Of a stretch of 37,077 bases of DNA, positions 37,049 through 37,077 are shown in pieces. Numbering within the stretch: the first letter of the stretch is position 1; each line of letters opens with the position of its first letter. The position numbers were made by a program, and so were the translations under genes. The notes under the pieces were generated by a model. The model ran no database searches. It was given only the letters and a program-made list of their open reading frames with translations, and was not told the DNA's origin. The stretch is from an uncultured Bacteroidota bacterium (GTDB taxonomy: Bacteria; Bacteroidota; Bacteroidia; AKYH767-A; JABDAW01): positions 1 through 37,077 of the forward strand of contig CAIWCG010000223.1 of the NCBI GenBank assembly GCA_903911135.1. The letters are read 5' to 3'.

Positions 37049-37077
37049 GCGGCGAAAAGGCTTTGCCTTTTCGCCGC
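37049..37077. terminator. 13-bp perfect hairpin at the window edge
   Basis: gcggcgaaaaggc-ttt-gccttttcgccgc. Confidence 0.65.

Overview
37 kb of Bacteroidota-type chromosome. Supporting signs are type IX secretion (T9SS) C-terminal tails, TAnnTTTG promoter boxes, and gene families typical of the phylum. Most coding content is ordinary: thiolase, NlpC/P60 peptidase, tryptophan 2,3-dioxygenase, rfbC, a WecA/MraY-like transferase, a cytochrome b561/Moco-domain fusion, DUF6600, an amidohydrolase-like protein, SPOR, tsaB, an RND adaptor plus TolC pair, recA, TPR, PspC plus PadR, panB and a C10 peptidase. There is one tRNA-Arg(TCG). The main unusual signal lies between genes. Eight intergenic tandem arrays, plus one two-copy array, all have a period of exactly 21 bp (or 42 = 2x21), yet their unit sequences are unrelated. 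Unit length is therefore conserved while sequence is not. Several arrays sit beside a dispersed ~140-nt repeat family that has conserved ends and a stem-forming, covarying centre; two near-identical inverted copies bracket one array. Other observations are a 48-bp duplication of the panB 3' end bracketing a composite 487-bp block, a MITE-like inverted-repeat element, nearly identical T9SS tails on two otherwise unrelated genes, and several strong intergenic hairpins. No searches were run; family assignments come from motif recognition.
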